Assembly: GCA_900758885.1 (NCBI GenBank)
Contig: CAAETD010000152.1
Location: 1 to 22,239 of the forward strand
DNA length: 22,239 bases
From: an uncultured Collinsella sp.
GTDB lineage: Bacteria; Actinomycetota; Coriobacteriia; Coriobacteriales; Coriobacteriaceae
Direction of reading: 5' to 3'
The position numbers and the translations under genes were made by a program. Below, piece after piece: positions 14,307 to 20,759 of this stretch. Below the pieces are notes generated by a model. The model was not told the DNA's origin. It did no database searches and saw only the letters and a list, made by a program, of their open reading frames with translations. Position 1 is the first letter of the stretch. The number at the start of each line of letters is the position of its first letter.

Positions 14307-16667
14307 ATGGATGCCGCAGCCCGTACCGCCCATGATTCCACCCTCCAGCCTTTTTCGGAGATGGAGCACTATAAGCATGCCGATGAGCTGCCACCCGAGA
14401 TTATGGCGGACAGCTACGACAAGCTGGAGCGCCTGTGCCTCAAATATATGAATGAGGACGACTTCTCTAAGGTGGAGCAGGCCTATTGCTTTGCTGCCGA
14501 GAAGCACTGCAACCAAAAGCGCCGCTCGGGCGAGATGTACATTAACCATCCTGTCGAGGTGGCCATCATTTTGGCCGATCTCAAGATGGACTGCGATGTG
14601 GTGTGCGCCGCGCTGCTGCACGATACCGTCGAGGATACCGAGACCTCGCTTGCCGATGTGTCAAGCCTGTTTGGCGATACGGTGGCCGAGCTCGTCGATG
14701 GCGTGACCAAGCTTACCAACATCGAAGTCGATAGCATGGACGAGAAGCAGGCGCTTACGCTGCGCAAGATGTTCCTCGCCATGTCCAAGGACATCCGCGT
14801 CATTATCGTTAAGCTTGCCGACCGCCTGCATAACATGCGCACCCTTGCAGCCCTGCGCGAGGACCGTCGCCTGTTTAAGGCTCGCGAGACCATGGACGTG
14901 TATGCGCCCCTGGCCGACCGTCTGGGCATGAGCTCTATCAAGTGGGAGCTCGAGGACCTGTCCTTCTTCTACCTGGAGCCCGATGCCTACCAGCGCATCG
15001 CGCGCATGGTGGCTGAGTCGCGCGAGGTTCGCGAGCGCTATCTGGCCGAGACCATCAAGACGCTCACCGACGAGCTCAACCGCATTGGCCTGGAGGGCTT
15101 CCAGATTAATGGCCGCTCCAAGCACTATTGGTCCATCTACCAAAAGATGAAGCGCAAGGGTAAGGAGTTCTCCGAGATTTACGACCTGGTGGCGCTGCGC
15201 GTCATCACCCATTCGGTGCGCGATTGCTACTCCACGCTTGGCGCGGTGCACACACTATGGCACCCCATGCCCGGTCGCTTTAAAGACTATATCGCCATGC
15301 CCAAGGTCAATAACTACCAGTCACTCCACACGACGGTTATCGGCCCTACGGCCCGCCCGCTCGAGATTCAGATTCGAACCTACGAGATGCATGAGCAGGC
15401 CGAGTACGGCATTGCCGCCCACTGGCTTTATAAGAAGTCAGGCGGATCGTCTGCGTCTAAGACCAATGATGCCCAGCGTCTGGACGACCAGATTAACTGG
15501 CTCAAGCACTCACTCGACTGGGCGGCGTCTGACGAGATTACCGATGCCAAGGAATACCTGCACTCGCTGAAGGTCGACTTGTTTGACCAAGAGATTTTTG
15601 TCTTTACGCCCAAGGGCGAGGTCATGGCGCTTCGTGCCGGCTCCACGCCGCTCGACTTTGCCTACGCCGTTCATACCGAGGTGGGCAACCACTGCGTCGG
15701 CGCTAAGATCAACGGTGCGGTGGCCCCGCTCACGCATGAGATCAAGACGGGCGACCGCGTTGAAATCCTGACCAACAAGAGCTCCAAGCCGTCGCGTGAT
15801 TGGCTCAAGATCGTTAAGACACCTTCCGCCAAGTCAAAGATCCGCCGTTACTTCGCCGCCGCGACCAAAGACGATGACGCTGCTGCCGGCCGCGATATAC
15901 TGGCCAAGGACCTGCGCAAGCGCGGGTATGGCATCTCTACGCCGCGATCCACGCGTGCGCTCAACGCCGTGGCGGAGCAGTTTAACTTCAAGCAGCTCGA
16001 GGACCTGTTTGCCGCCGTCGGCGCCGGCAAGGTTGCCCCGCGCGCTGTGGGCAATAAGGTCGAGCAAATCTTGGACCCCAAGCCCGAGGAACAGCTCACC
16101 AAGGCCGAGGCTATCGCCGAGGTCGTGAAGCAGCCCGCTCGCGGCTCCAACCGCAAGCCGCAAAAGCGCGGCAAGAGCGCCAGTAACGGCATTATCGTCA
16201 AGGGCGAGAGCAACAGCGGTCTGCTTGTTCGTCTGGCGCATTGCTGCAATCCGGTGACGGGCGACGATATCGTCGGCTTCATCACGCGCGGTCGCGGCGT
16301 CTCGGTGCATCGCGCCAACTGCCCCAACGTTAAGGGTCTTATGGAACATCCCGAGCGCATGATCGACGTGGAGTGGGACGGCGCTGCCGACACCCTCTTT
16401 CAGGTCGAGATCGTGGTCGAGTGCCTGGACCGCATGGGCCTGCTCAAGGATGTCACTATCGCCATTGGCGATGCGGGCGGCAATATCCTTTCTGCCGCCA
16501 CGTCGACCAACCGCGAGGGTATTGCAACCCTGCGCTTTATGGTCGAGATTTCGGACGCGAGTGGTTTGGATCCGCTGCTGGCCTCTATCAGCAGCGTTGA
16601 CTCGGTCTACGATGCGCGCCGCCTGATGCCCGGCGAGGGTGGAGCCCAGCTTAAGCGCCGCGTTTAG
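14307..16667 (+). CDS. rel: RelA/SpoT-family (p)ppGpp synthetase/hydrolase
   Basis: This 786-residue stringent-response enzyme makes and degrades (p)ppGpp. Domains in order: HD hydrolase (about residues 60-210, with INHPVEVA and the intact H105-D106-TVED motif), synthetase (about 250-375, RFKDYIAMPKVNNYQSLH and EYGIAAHW), TGS (about 428-490, FTPKGE and STPLDFAYAVH), a zinc-finger-like region with HCCNP near residue 645, and a C-terminal ACT domain (about 698-775). The intact HD motif points to a bifunctional Rel rather than a synthetase-only RelA. The start at 14307 has GAAGGGG eight bases upstream. It is probably cotranscribed with the recJ fusion. A 12-bp hairpin lies 36 bases after the stop. 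Confidence 0.94.
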   Translation: MDAAARTAHDSTLQPFSEMEHYKHADELPPEIMADSYDKLERLCLKYMNEDDFSKVEQAYCFAAEKHCNQKRRSGEMYINHPVEVAIILADLKMDCDVVCAALLHDTVEDTETSLADVSSLFGDTVAELVDGVTKLTNIEVDSMDEKQALTLRKMFLAMSKDIRVIIVKLADRLHNMRTLAALREDRRLFKARETMDVYAPLADRLGMSSIKWELEDLSFFYLEPDAYQRIARMVAESREVRERYLAETIKTLTDELNRIGLEGFQINGRSKHYWSIYQKMKRKGKEFSEIYDLVALRVITHSVRDCYSTLGAVHTLWHPMPGRFKDYIAMPKVNNYQSLHTTVIGPTARPLEIQIRTYEMHEQAEYGIAAHWLYKKSGGSSASKTNDAQRLDDQINWLKHSLDWAASDEITDAKEYLHSLKVDLFDQEIFVFTPKGEVMALRAGSTPLDFAYAVHTEVGNHCVGAKINGAVAPLTHEIKTGDRVEILTNKSSKPSRDWLKIVKTPSAKSKIRRYFAAATKDDDAAAGRDILAKDLRKRGYGISTPRSTRALNAVAEQFNFKQLEDLFAAVGAGKVAPRAVGNKVEQILDPKPEEQLTKAEAIAEVVKQPARGSNRKPQKRGKSASNGIIVKGESNSGLLVRLAHCCNPVTGDDIVGFITRGRGVSVHRANCPNVKGLMEHPERMIDVEWDGAADTLFQVEIVVECLDRMGLLKDVTIAIGDAGGNILSAATSTNREGIATLRFMVEISDASGLDPLLASISSVDSVYDARRLMPGEGGAQLKRRV

Positions 16668-16703
16668 TCGCGACGAACGTGCCACATTATCGATATTCGC
16701 TAC

Positions 16704-16731
16704 ACTCGAGGCATCGTTTGATGCCTCGAGT
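16704..16731 (+). terminator. Perfect 12-bp hairpin between rel and the MBL gene
   Basis: ACTCGAGGCATC (16704-16715) and GATGCCTCGAGT (16720-16731) form a perfect stem with the loop GTTT. It is followed by TCTATAG, not a T-run, so termination would be partial. A TACACT sequence at 16701-16706 could be a -10 box, in which case the hairpin would instead lie at or near the 5' end of the next mRNA. Confidence 0.5.
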
Positions 16732-16751
16732 TCTATAGAGAGGAGAGGGAC

Positions 16752-17435
16752 ATGAGTGCTGTGTCCTTGGATTTAACTCCCAAGGGATCGGTCGAGATCG
16801 AGACGCTCGTAAACGGTCCCATTCAGACCAATAGCTATGCTGTTATTTCGGATAATGAGTGCGTGATTATCGATCCCGCATGGGAAGGCAAGCGCCTGGT
16901 GGAGCATGTTCGAGCCGAGCATTCCGGCATACGCGTGCTTGGCGCCGTATGCACTCATGGCCATGCCGATCATGTTGGTGGTGTTGCCGGCGTGCGAACC
17001 GCCGTTGGCGAGGGCTGCCAGTATGAGCTGTGTGCTAAGGATGCGGCGGTGCCGCACGCGAACATCGAGGAACAGCGAGCTATGTGGGGCATTGAGACGC
17101 CCGACCCCGGGGAGCCGACGCGTCTGCTCGCCGAGGGCGATGCTATCGAGGTGGGCGATATCTGCCTGCAGGTGATCGAGGCGCCCGGTCACACACCGGG
17201 TGGCATCGTCTTGTTTGCTGCCACCGAGCAGGGGAACATTGCCTTCGTGGGCGACACCCTGTTTCCGGGTGGGCACGGCCGCACCGATCTTGCTGGTGGC
17301 GATGAGGCGGCGATTCTGCGTTCGCTCTCCAAGCTCGCCCGGCTTCTCCCGCCCGATACCGTTTGTCTAACCGGCCATGGCGACTCGACCACCATGGCAC
17401 GCGAGCTCATGCAGAACCCTTTCATGCAGATGTAG
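16752..17435 (+). CDS. Metallo-beta-lactamase-fold hydrolase (glyoxalase II-like)
   Basis: This 227-residue protein of the metallo-beta-lactamase superfamily belongs to the group annotated as hydroxyacylglutathione-hydrolase-like (YcbL type). Residues 69-74 are HGHADH, the di-metal ligand motif HxHxDH. Further ligands are in APGHTPGG (middle), the Asp of FVGDTLF and the His of LTGHGDS near the C-terminus, so the metal site looks complete. It lacks the long C-terminal substrate domain of true glyoxalase II, so the thioester substrate is uncertain. The ATG is preceded by AGGAGAGGG. It stands between rel and fba, with its own upstream hairpin region. Confidence 0.88.
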   Translation: MSAVSLDLTPKGSVEIETLVNGPIQTNSYAVISDNECVIIDPAWEGKRLVEHVRAEHSGIRVLGAVCTHGHADHVGGVAGVRTAVGEGCQYELCAKDAAVPHANIEEQRAMWGIETPDPGEPTRLLAEGDAIEVGDICLQVIEAPGHTPGGIVLFAATEQGNIAFVGDTLFPGGHGRTDLAGGDEAAILRSLSKLARLLPPDTVCLTGHGDSTTMARELMQNPFMQM

Positions 17436-17553
17436 CTTAATAGTCGGCTTTTGAAGCACGAGAAGCGTCCAAACGTCAAGCTATTTTTCCCCAACGGGTC
17501 GATTCCGTAGGGCAAACGGTCAAAAAAAGTCTGTTTGGACGATATTCGTGAAC

Positions 17554-17590
17554 AAACGAACGTTTATGCTCGGGTGCGCCGTGGTAAAAT
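17554..17590 (+). promoter_or_regulatory. fba promoter with extended -10 and overlapping palindrome
   Basis: TGGTAAAAT (17582-17590) is an extended -10 element (TG-N-TAAAAT). TTTATG at 17563-17568, 16 bases upstream, is a weak -35, as expected with an extended -10. The palindrome AAACG-AA-CGTTT (17554-17565) overlaps that -35, so it is a good operator candidate. Transcription would start near 17597, about 34 bases before the ATG. Confidence 0.65.
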
Positions 17591-17630
17591 CTCAGGCGTT
17601 ATCGGAGCAACCTTACAGGAGGTTTCTTTT

Positions 17631-18497
17631 ATGCTCGTCAACGCAGCAGACATGCTCAAGAAGGCTGAGGCCGGCAAGTACGGTCTCGGTGCCTTCAACA
17701 CCAACAACCTCGAGTGGACCCTGGCTATTCTCCAGGCCGCCGAGGAGGCCAAGTCTCCGCTGATCCTTCAGTGCACCGCTGGTGCCGCTAAGTGGATGGG
17801 CGGTTTCAAGGTCTGCGCCGACATGGTCAAGGCTGCCGTCGAGGCCACGGGCGTTACCGTTCCCGTCGCCCTTCACCTCGATCACGGTTCTTACGAGGAC
17901 TGCTTCAAGTGCATCGAGGCCGGCTTCACGTCCATCATGTATGACGGCTCTCACGAGGAGACCTTCCAGCTTAACCTCGACCGCACCAAGGAGCTCGTTG
18001 AGCTTGCCCACTCCAAGGGCATGTCCATCGAGGCCGAGGTCGGCGGTATCGGCGGCACCGAGGACGGCGTGACCTCCAGCGGCGAGCTCGCTGATCCTGC
18101 TGAGTGCAAGCAGATTGCTGACCTGGGCGTCGACTTCCTCGCCTGCGGCATCGGCAACATCCACGGCGTGTATCCCGCCGACTGGGCTGGCCTTTCCTTC
18201 GAGCGTCTGGGCGAGATCAAGGCTCAGACCGGCGACCTGCCCCTCGTTCTGCACGGTGGTACCGGCATCCCCGAGGATCAGATCAAGAAGGCCATCTCCC
18301 TGGGCATCTCCAAGATCAACGTCAACACCGACCTGCAGCTCGTCTTCGCCAAGGGCGTCCGCGAGTACATCGAGGCTGGCAAGGATCAGCAGGGCAAGGG
18401 CTTTGACCCCCGCAAGCTCCTCAAGCCTGGTCGCGACAACATCGTTGCCCGCACCAAGGAGCTCATGGAGGAGTTTGGCTCCGTCAACAAGGCGTAA
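17631..18497 (+). CDS. fba: Fructose-bisphosphate aldolase, class II
   Basis: This 288-residue zinc-dependent aldolase cleaves fructose 1,6-bisphosphate to dihydroxyacetone phosphate and glyceraldehyde 3-phosphate in glycolysis and catalyses the reverse in gluconeogenesis. Visible residues are the catalytic Asp84 and zinc ligand His85 (LHLDHGS), the further zinc ligands His178 (GNIHG) and His208 (VLHGGTG), and the phosphate-binding segment KINVNTD. The start is firm: AGGAGG lies eight bases before the ATG, and the extended -10 promoter lies at 17582-17590. Codon use is very G/C-biased and regular, as expected for a highly expressed gene. It is a single-gene unit ending directly at a 131-base palindromic element. 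Confidence 0.96.
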   Translation: MLVNAADMLKKAEAGKYGLGAFNTNNLEWTLAILQAAEEAKSPLILQCTAGAAKWMGGFKVCADMVKAAVEATGVTVPVALHLDHGSYEDCFKCIEAGFTSIMYDGSHEETFQLNLDRTKELVELAHSKGMSIEAEVGGIGGTEDGVTSSGELADPAECKQIADLGVDFLACGIGNIHGVYPADWAGLSFERLGEIKAQTGDLPLVLHGGTGIPEDQIKKAISLGISKINVNTDLQLVFAKGVREYIEAGKDQQGKGFDPRKLLKPGRDNIVARTKELMEEFGSVNKA

Positions 18498-18628
18498 GTA
18501 GCGGTTTAACTTCCCGCCGGTGGCCCCGTTTCCCCTACGCTGTTTCCCTCGCGCTCACCTGGCTTCGCCAGAAGTCGCGCGACGGAATCAGCTCCAGGGA
18601 AACGGGGCCTCCTTCGTTAACTCGCTAC
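18498..18628. repeat. 131-base long imperfect palindrome directly after fba
   Basis: The segment folds back on itself almost end to end. From outside in: GTAGCG and TTAAC pair with GTTAA and CGCTAC at 18616-18628, then GGCCCCGTTTCCC (18522-18534) pairs perfectly with 18597-18609. Next come GCTG/CAGC, TTCC/GGAA and TCGCGC/GCGCGA in register, and the tip CTGGC-TTC-GCCAG (18559-18571). It starts at the base after the fba stop. No T-run follows. The structure resembles a miniature inverted-repeat or REP-type element, or a structured RNA; it will also protect the fba mRNA 3' end. Confidence 0.65.
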
Positions 18629-18677
18629 AGGGTTACTGGGCTGAATTCATTTTTATAGGTACCGTTTATCGGCGTTG

Positions 18678-18706
18678 AGGGCTCCTTTGTTGGGGCTTTC
18701 TTTTTT
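18678..18706 (+). terminator. Candidate intrinsic terminator downstream of fba
   Basis: AGGGCTCC (18678-18685) and GGGGCTTT (18692-18699) form an 8-bp stem with three G-T pairs and a 6-base loop. It is followed by C and six Ts (18701-18706). The stem is weak but the T-run is good. It overlaps the promoter of the next gene. Confidence 0.5.
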
Positions 18707-18719
18707 ATCTCGGTACAAT
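18690..18719 (+). promoter_or_regulatory. Candidate promoter of the transglutaminase-like gene
   Basis: TTGGGG (18690-18695) and TACAAT (18714-18719) are separated by 18 bases, giving a start near 18726 and a leader of about 27 bases before the ATG at 18753. The -10 is five of six; the -35 keeps only TTG. Confidence 0.5.
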
Positions 18720-18752
18720 GGGGGTTGTCTATCGTTCGACGCGGGAGTGGTT

Positions 18753-20186
18753 ATGGCTGTTATTGATGTGCTGCCTTCGGATGGGAAGGTTATTGACGAG
18801 GGTCCTGTTGGTTGCTCTGTTGATGTTTGCTGTGATGACTTTCGTCATCTCGATGTTGGACTGCCGCCCGAGATTCTTCGTCTTAAGGATGCCGGGTATT
18901 TGACGCAGGCTGTTGCTGCCTGCAATCGCCTTTTGGAACAGAACCCCGAGCCTTCGCTGGCCGCCTGCGTTCGCGCCGAGCGGTATCGCATGCTCGAGAC
19001 GCCGCTTCATTTTTCGGTGTCGCGCGATCGAGCCATTGCGATGATTCGCGAGGAGTGGCCAGAGTTTACCGAAGAGCAGTTTGACGACCTGATTGATCGT
19101 AAGCGTATTGACTGGCGCTTTATCGATGGCGAGCTGTTCGTTCTTGACAACTTCCTTAATTCGCTTCGCGTTTATCCCAAAGAGGTCCCCGGCATGCGTC
19201 CCGATCCTGTGGACGGAATTGCGCTACGCAACCAGATGCTCAAGGAGATGGAATCGCAGAATGGGCTGTCTCGCATCATTACCCTTAAGGCATCCGTGTC
19301 TGTCCCCGGTGCTCTTGAGGGGGAGGCCGTTCGCGCGTGGCTTCCCGTTGCTGCCGCCTGCCGTCAACAGTCTCAGGTCGAGGTTCTCGATATGACGCCG
19401 GAGGGGCATGTTGCCCCCGAGGATGCGCCGGCACGCACCGCCTCATGGTGTTCTTCGACCGATCGCTCGTTCTCGGTAACCTATCGTTATCACATTAATG
19501 CTGCCTATTGCGACATTTATGGAGGCGCGCTGCCCGAACGCCCGTGCACGGATGCACCGCTGCCCGAGGACGCTTCCGAGGACCGTCCGCACATCGCGTT
19601 TACGCCGTATCTGCGTCAACTGACGGCGCACATCATTGACGGGCTCGTCGATCCGCTTGACCGTGCTCGCGCCGTCTATGATTATCTGACGCAACATATC
19701 GACTATCGCTATCAGCCACCATATCTGCTTTTGGGCTCTATCGCCGATGACTGTGCACACTCGCTCCGCGGCGATTGCGGCGTTATGGCGCTCACGTTTA
19801 TCACCATGTGCCGCATCGCGGGCGTGCCTGCCCGTTGGCAGAGCGGCCTGTATGTCGCGCCCGATTCGGTGGGACCGCACGACTGGGCCGAGTTCTACAC
19901 ACCTCAGACCGGTTGGCTTAACGCCGATATTTCGTTTGGTTCCTCTGCGCGCAGAATGGGGGAGGAGTGGCGTCGCCAGCATTACTTTGGCAACCTCGAT
20001 CCGTGGCGCATGGTGGCAAACTCCCAGTTCCAAGCGGACTTATTCCCTGTATCTGATGGCATGCGTGAGGATCCCTATGACAACCAGATGGGCGAGGCCT
20101 CGGTTGACGGACGTGGATGCCGTCAGCGGGAGATGTTGCGCAAGATTGAGCTTATCGAAATGCTTGAAGTTCCATTTTCGGACTAA
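18753..20186 (+). CDS. Transglutaminase-like domain protein
   Basis: This 477-residue protein carries a transglutaminase-like (TGc) domain in its C-terminal half. A complete Cys-His-Asp triad is visible: Cys342 in RGDCGVMAL, His376 in HDWAEFY and Asp392 in LNADISFG. These domains act as cysteine peptidases or amide-bond enzymes, or as inactive scaffolds; here the triad predicts activity. The N-terminal ~200 residues show no domain I recognise and begin without a signal peptide or membrane segment, so the protein is probably cytoplasmic. The ATG at 18753 has GGGAG five bases upstream. An in-frame TTG at 18675 would start upstream of the promoter and is rejected. Wobble-base use is slightly less G/C-biased than in fba. 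Confidence 0.85.
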   Translation: MAVIDVLPSDGKVIDEGPVGCSVDVCCDDFRHLDVGLPPEILRLKDAGYLTQAVAACNRLLEQNPEPSLAACVRAERYRMLETPLHFSVSRDRAIAMIREEWPEFTEEQFDDLIDRKRIDWRFIDGELFVLDNFLNSLRVYPKEVPGMRPDPVDGIALRNQMLKEMESQNGLSRIITLKASVSVPGALEGEAVRAWLPVAAACRQQSQVEVLDMTPEGHVAPEDAPARTASWCSSTDRSFSVTYRYHINAAYCDIYGGALPERPCTDAPLPEDASEDRPHIAFTPYLRQLTAHIIDGLVDPLDRARAVYDYLTQHIDYRYQPPYLLLGSIADDCAHSLRGDCGVMALTFITMCRIAGVPARWQSGLYVAPDSVGPHDWAEFYTPQTGWLNADISFGSSARRMGEEWRRQHYFGNLDPWRMVANSQFQADLFPVSDGMREDPYDNQMGEASVDGRGCRQREMLRKIELIEMLEVPFSD

Positions 20187-20225
20187 TCAACAGAAAGCTG
20201 TGATAAACTAACTCACGCATTACGT

Positions 20226-20312
20226 GCCCGAGTGGCGGAATTGGCAGACGCAGTGGACTCAAAATCCACCGTTGGCAACAACGTGCGAGTTCGAGTCTCG
20301 CCTCGGGCACCA
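20226..20312 (+). tRNA. tRNA-Leu (CAA anticodon)
   Basis: This 87-base class II tRNA has acceptor stem GCCCGAG / CTCGGGC, discriminator A at 20309 and an encoded CCA at 20310-20312. The anticodon arm is GTGGA-CTCAAAA-TCCAC with anticodon CAA at 20260-20262, reading UUG. A long variable arm follows (CGTTGGCAACAACG region), and the T arm is GCGAG-TTCGAGT-CTCGC. All features fit leucine. Confidence 0.96.
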
Positions 20313-20320
20313 TACATGCA
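20290..20320 (+). repeat. Direct repeat copy A: tRNA-Leu T-loop to 3' end
   Basis: This 31-base segment begins in the T arm, contains the tRNA 3' end with CCA and eight bases beyond it. It is repeated identically at 20474-20504. The downstream terminator region is also similar between the copies. Confidence 0.85.
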
Positions 20321-20331
20321 AGTGAGCGTTC

Positions 20332-20354
20332 AAGGGGGTCAAGGCCCCCTTTTT
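20332..20354 (+). terminator. Intrinsic terminator of tRNA-Leu
   Basis: AAGGGGG (20332-20338) and CCCCCTT (20345-20351) form a 7-bp stem with a 6-base loop, running into a five-T tract (20350-20354). Confidence 0.8.
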
Positions 20355-20358
20355 CGTG

Positions 20359-20473
20359 CCGAACTCGCGTGAGCGCGCGGAGCGTTAGGCAAACAGGCCA
20401 GCGGCCTGTTTGTAGCGGAGCGTGGCGAGGGCACCGTGCGCCCGAAGCCCGGGGCTTCGCGAAGCGAAGGCCC
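20359..20473. repeat. Palindrome-rich 115-base segment between the tRNA 3'-end repeats
   Basis: This non-coding stretch holds a perfect 10-bp palindrome with a 3-base loop (CAAACAGGCC at 20390-20399 with 20403-20412). It also holds the near-palindrome GAAGCCCGGGGCTTC and a direct repeat CGGAGCGT on both sides of the first palindrome. It is far richer in self-complementarity than neighbouring spacers. Open frames across it on both strands are by-products of the tRNA sequence and are not genes. Confidence 0.6.
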
Positions 20474-20504
20474 TTCGAGTCTCGCCTCGGGCACCATACA
20501 TGCA
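20474..20504 (+). repeat. Direct repeat copy B: detached tRNA-Leu 3' end
   Basis: The 31 bases are identical to 20290-20320: T-loop, 3' T-stem strand, 3' acceptor strand, CCA and eight flanking bases. The 5' part of the tRNA is missing, so it cannot fold as a tRNA. It is followed by a diverged copy of the terminator (AAGGGGG at 20514-20520 with a CTCTCTT arm, now held by two G-T pairs, then a T-run). It is either an attachment-site footprint or the remnant of a second tRNA-Leu gene. Confidence 0.8.
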
Positions 20505-20568
20505 TCTGCGCTTCAAGGGGGTTACGGCCTCTCTTTTTCGTGTACGTAATGTGATAACGCGCTGCGCG

Positions 20569-20577
20569 TGTTATTAT
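20569..20577 (+). promoter_or_regulatory. Candidate extended -10 promoter of the infC operon
   Basis: TGTTATTAT is TG-N-TATTAT, an extended -10 form like that seen before fba. Transcription would start near 20584 and give a leader of about 176 bases before the proposed infC start. No -35 is evident. A GATAAC...GTTATTATC inverted repeat overlaps it. Confidence 0.45.
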
Positions 20578-20583
20578 CCACAA

Positions 20584-20759
20584 GGCGTTGTTCCCGCAAT
20601 GCCCTAAAGAGGAACCCGAGGGTTCCCACCTTTTGGCGCCAATGAGCAGCTGACTGGTCATACAACTTAGATTCTCTTCCTCATACCGAGGATGTCTATG
20701 TGTACGACCTGGTTGCAAAGAAGCGCCGGGTTATTTTTTTATGAATGGAGGTAGGGAAA
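20584..20759 (+). ncRNA. infC leader RNA, probable L20-type attenuator
   Basis: The leader can form three local stems: GGCGTTG/CAATGCC (20584-20590 with 20597-20603, one G-T), GGAACC/GGTTCC (20611-20616 with 20621-20626), and TCCTC/GAGGA (20678-20682 with 20688-20692). Long-range pairs exist as alternatives: AACCCG (20613-20618) with CGGGTT (20727-20732), and GGCGC (20635-20639) with GCGCC (20723-20727). Either would break the terminator stem at 20707-20731. In Bacillus, L20 regulates infC-rpmI-rplT through a leader with such alternatives; that this leader does the same is inference. Confidence 0.5.
20707..20740 (+). terminator. Attenuator terminator just before infC
   Basis: ACCTGG (20707-20712) and CCGGGT (20726-20731) form a 6-bp stem (one G-T) with a 13-base loop, followed at once by TATTTTTTT. 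The T-run ends only seven bases before the infC Shine-Dalgarno, so termination here would prevent expression of the whole operon. Confidence 0.55.

Noticed and set aside
18675..18752. Upstream start for the transglutaminase-like gene
   Set aside because: The extension covers the terminator and promoter hexamers; ATG 18753 has a ribosome-binding site.
20474..20504. A second tRNA gene
   Set aside because: Only the T-loop to CCA part is present; the acceptor 5' strand, D arm and anticodon arm are missing.
20152..20718. 188-codon minus-strand frame across tRNA-Leu and its repeat
   Set aside because: It runs antisense through the tRNA and its duplicated 3' end; its translated pattern is the well-known spurious product of antisense tRNA sequence.
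20745..20747. ATG as the infC start
   Set aside because: It overlaps the GGAGGT Shine-Dalgarno and has no ribosome-binding site upstream. ATA at 20760 has ideal spacing.
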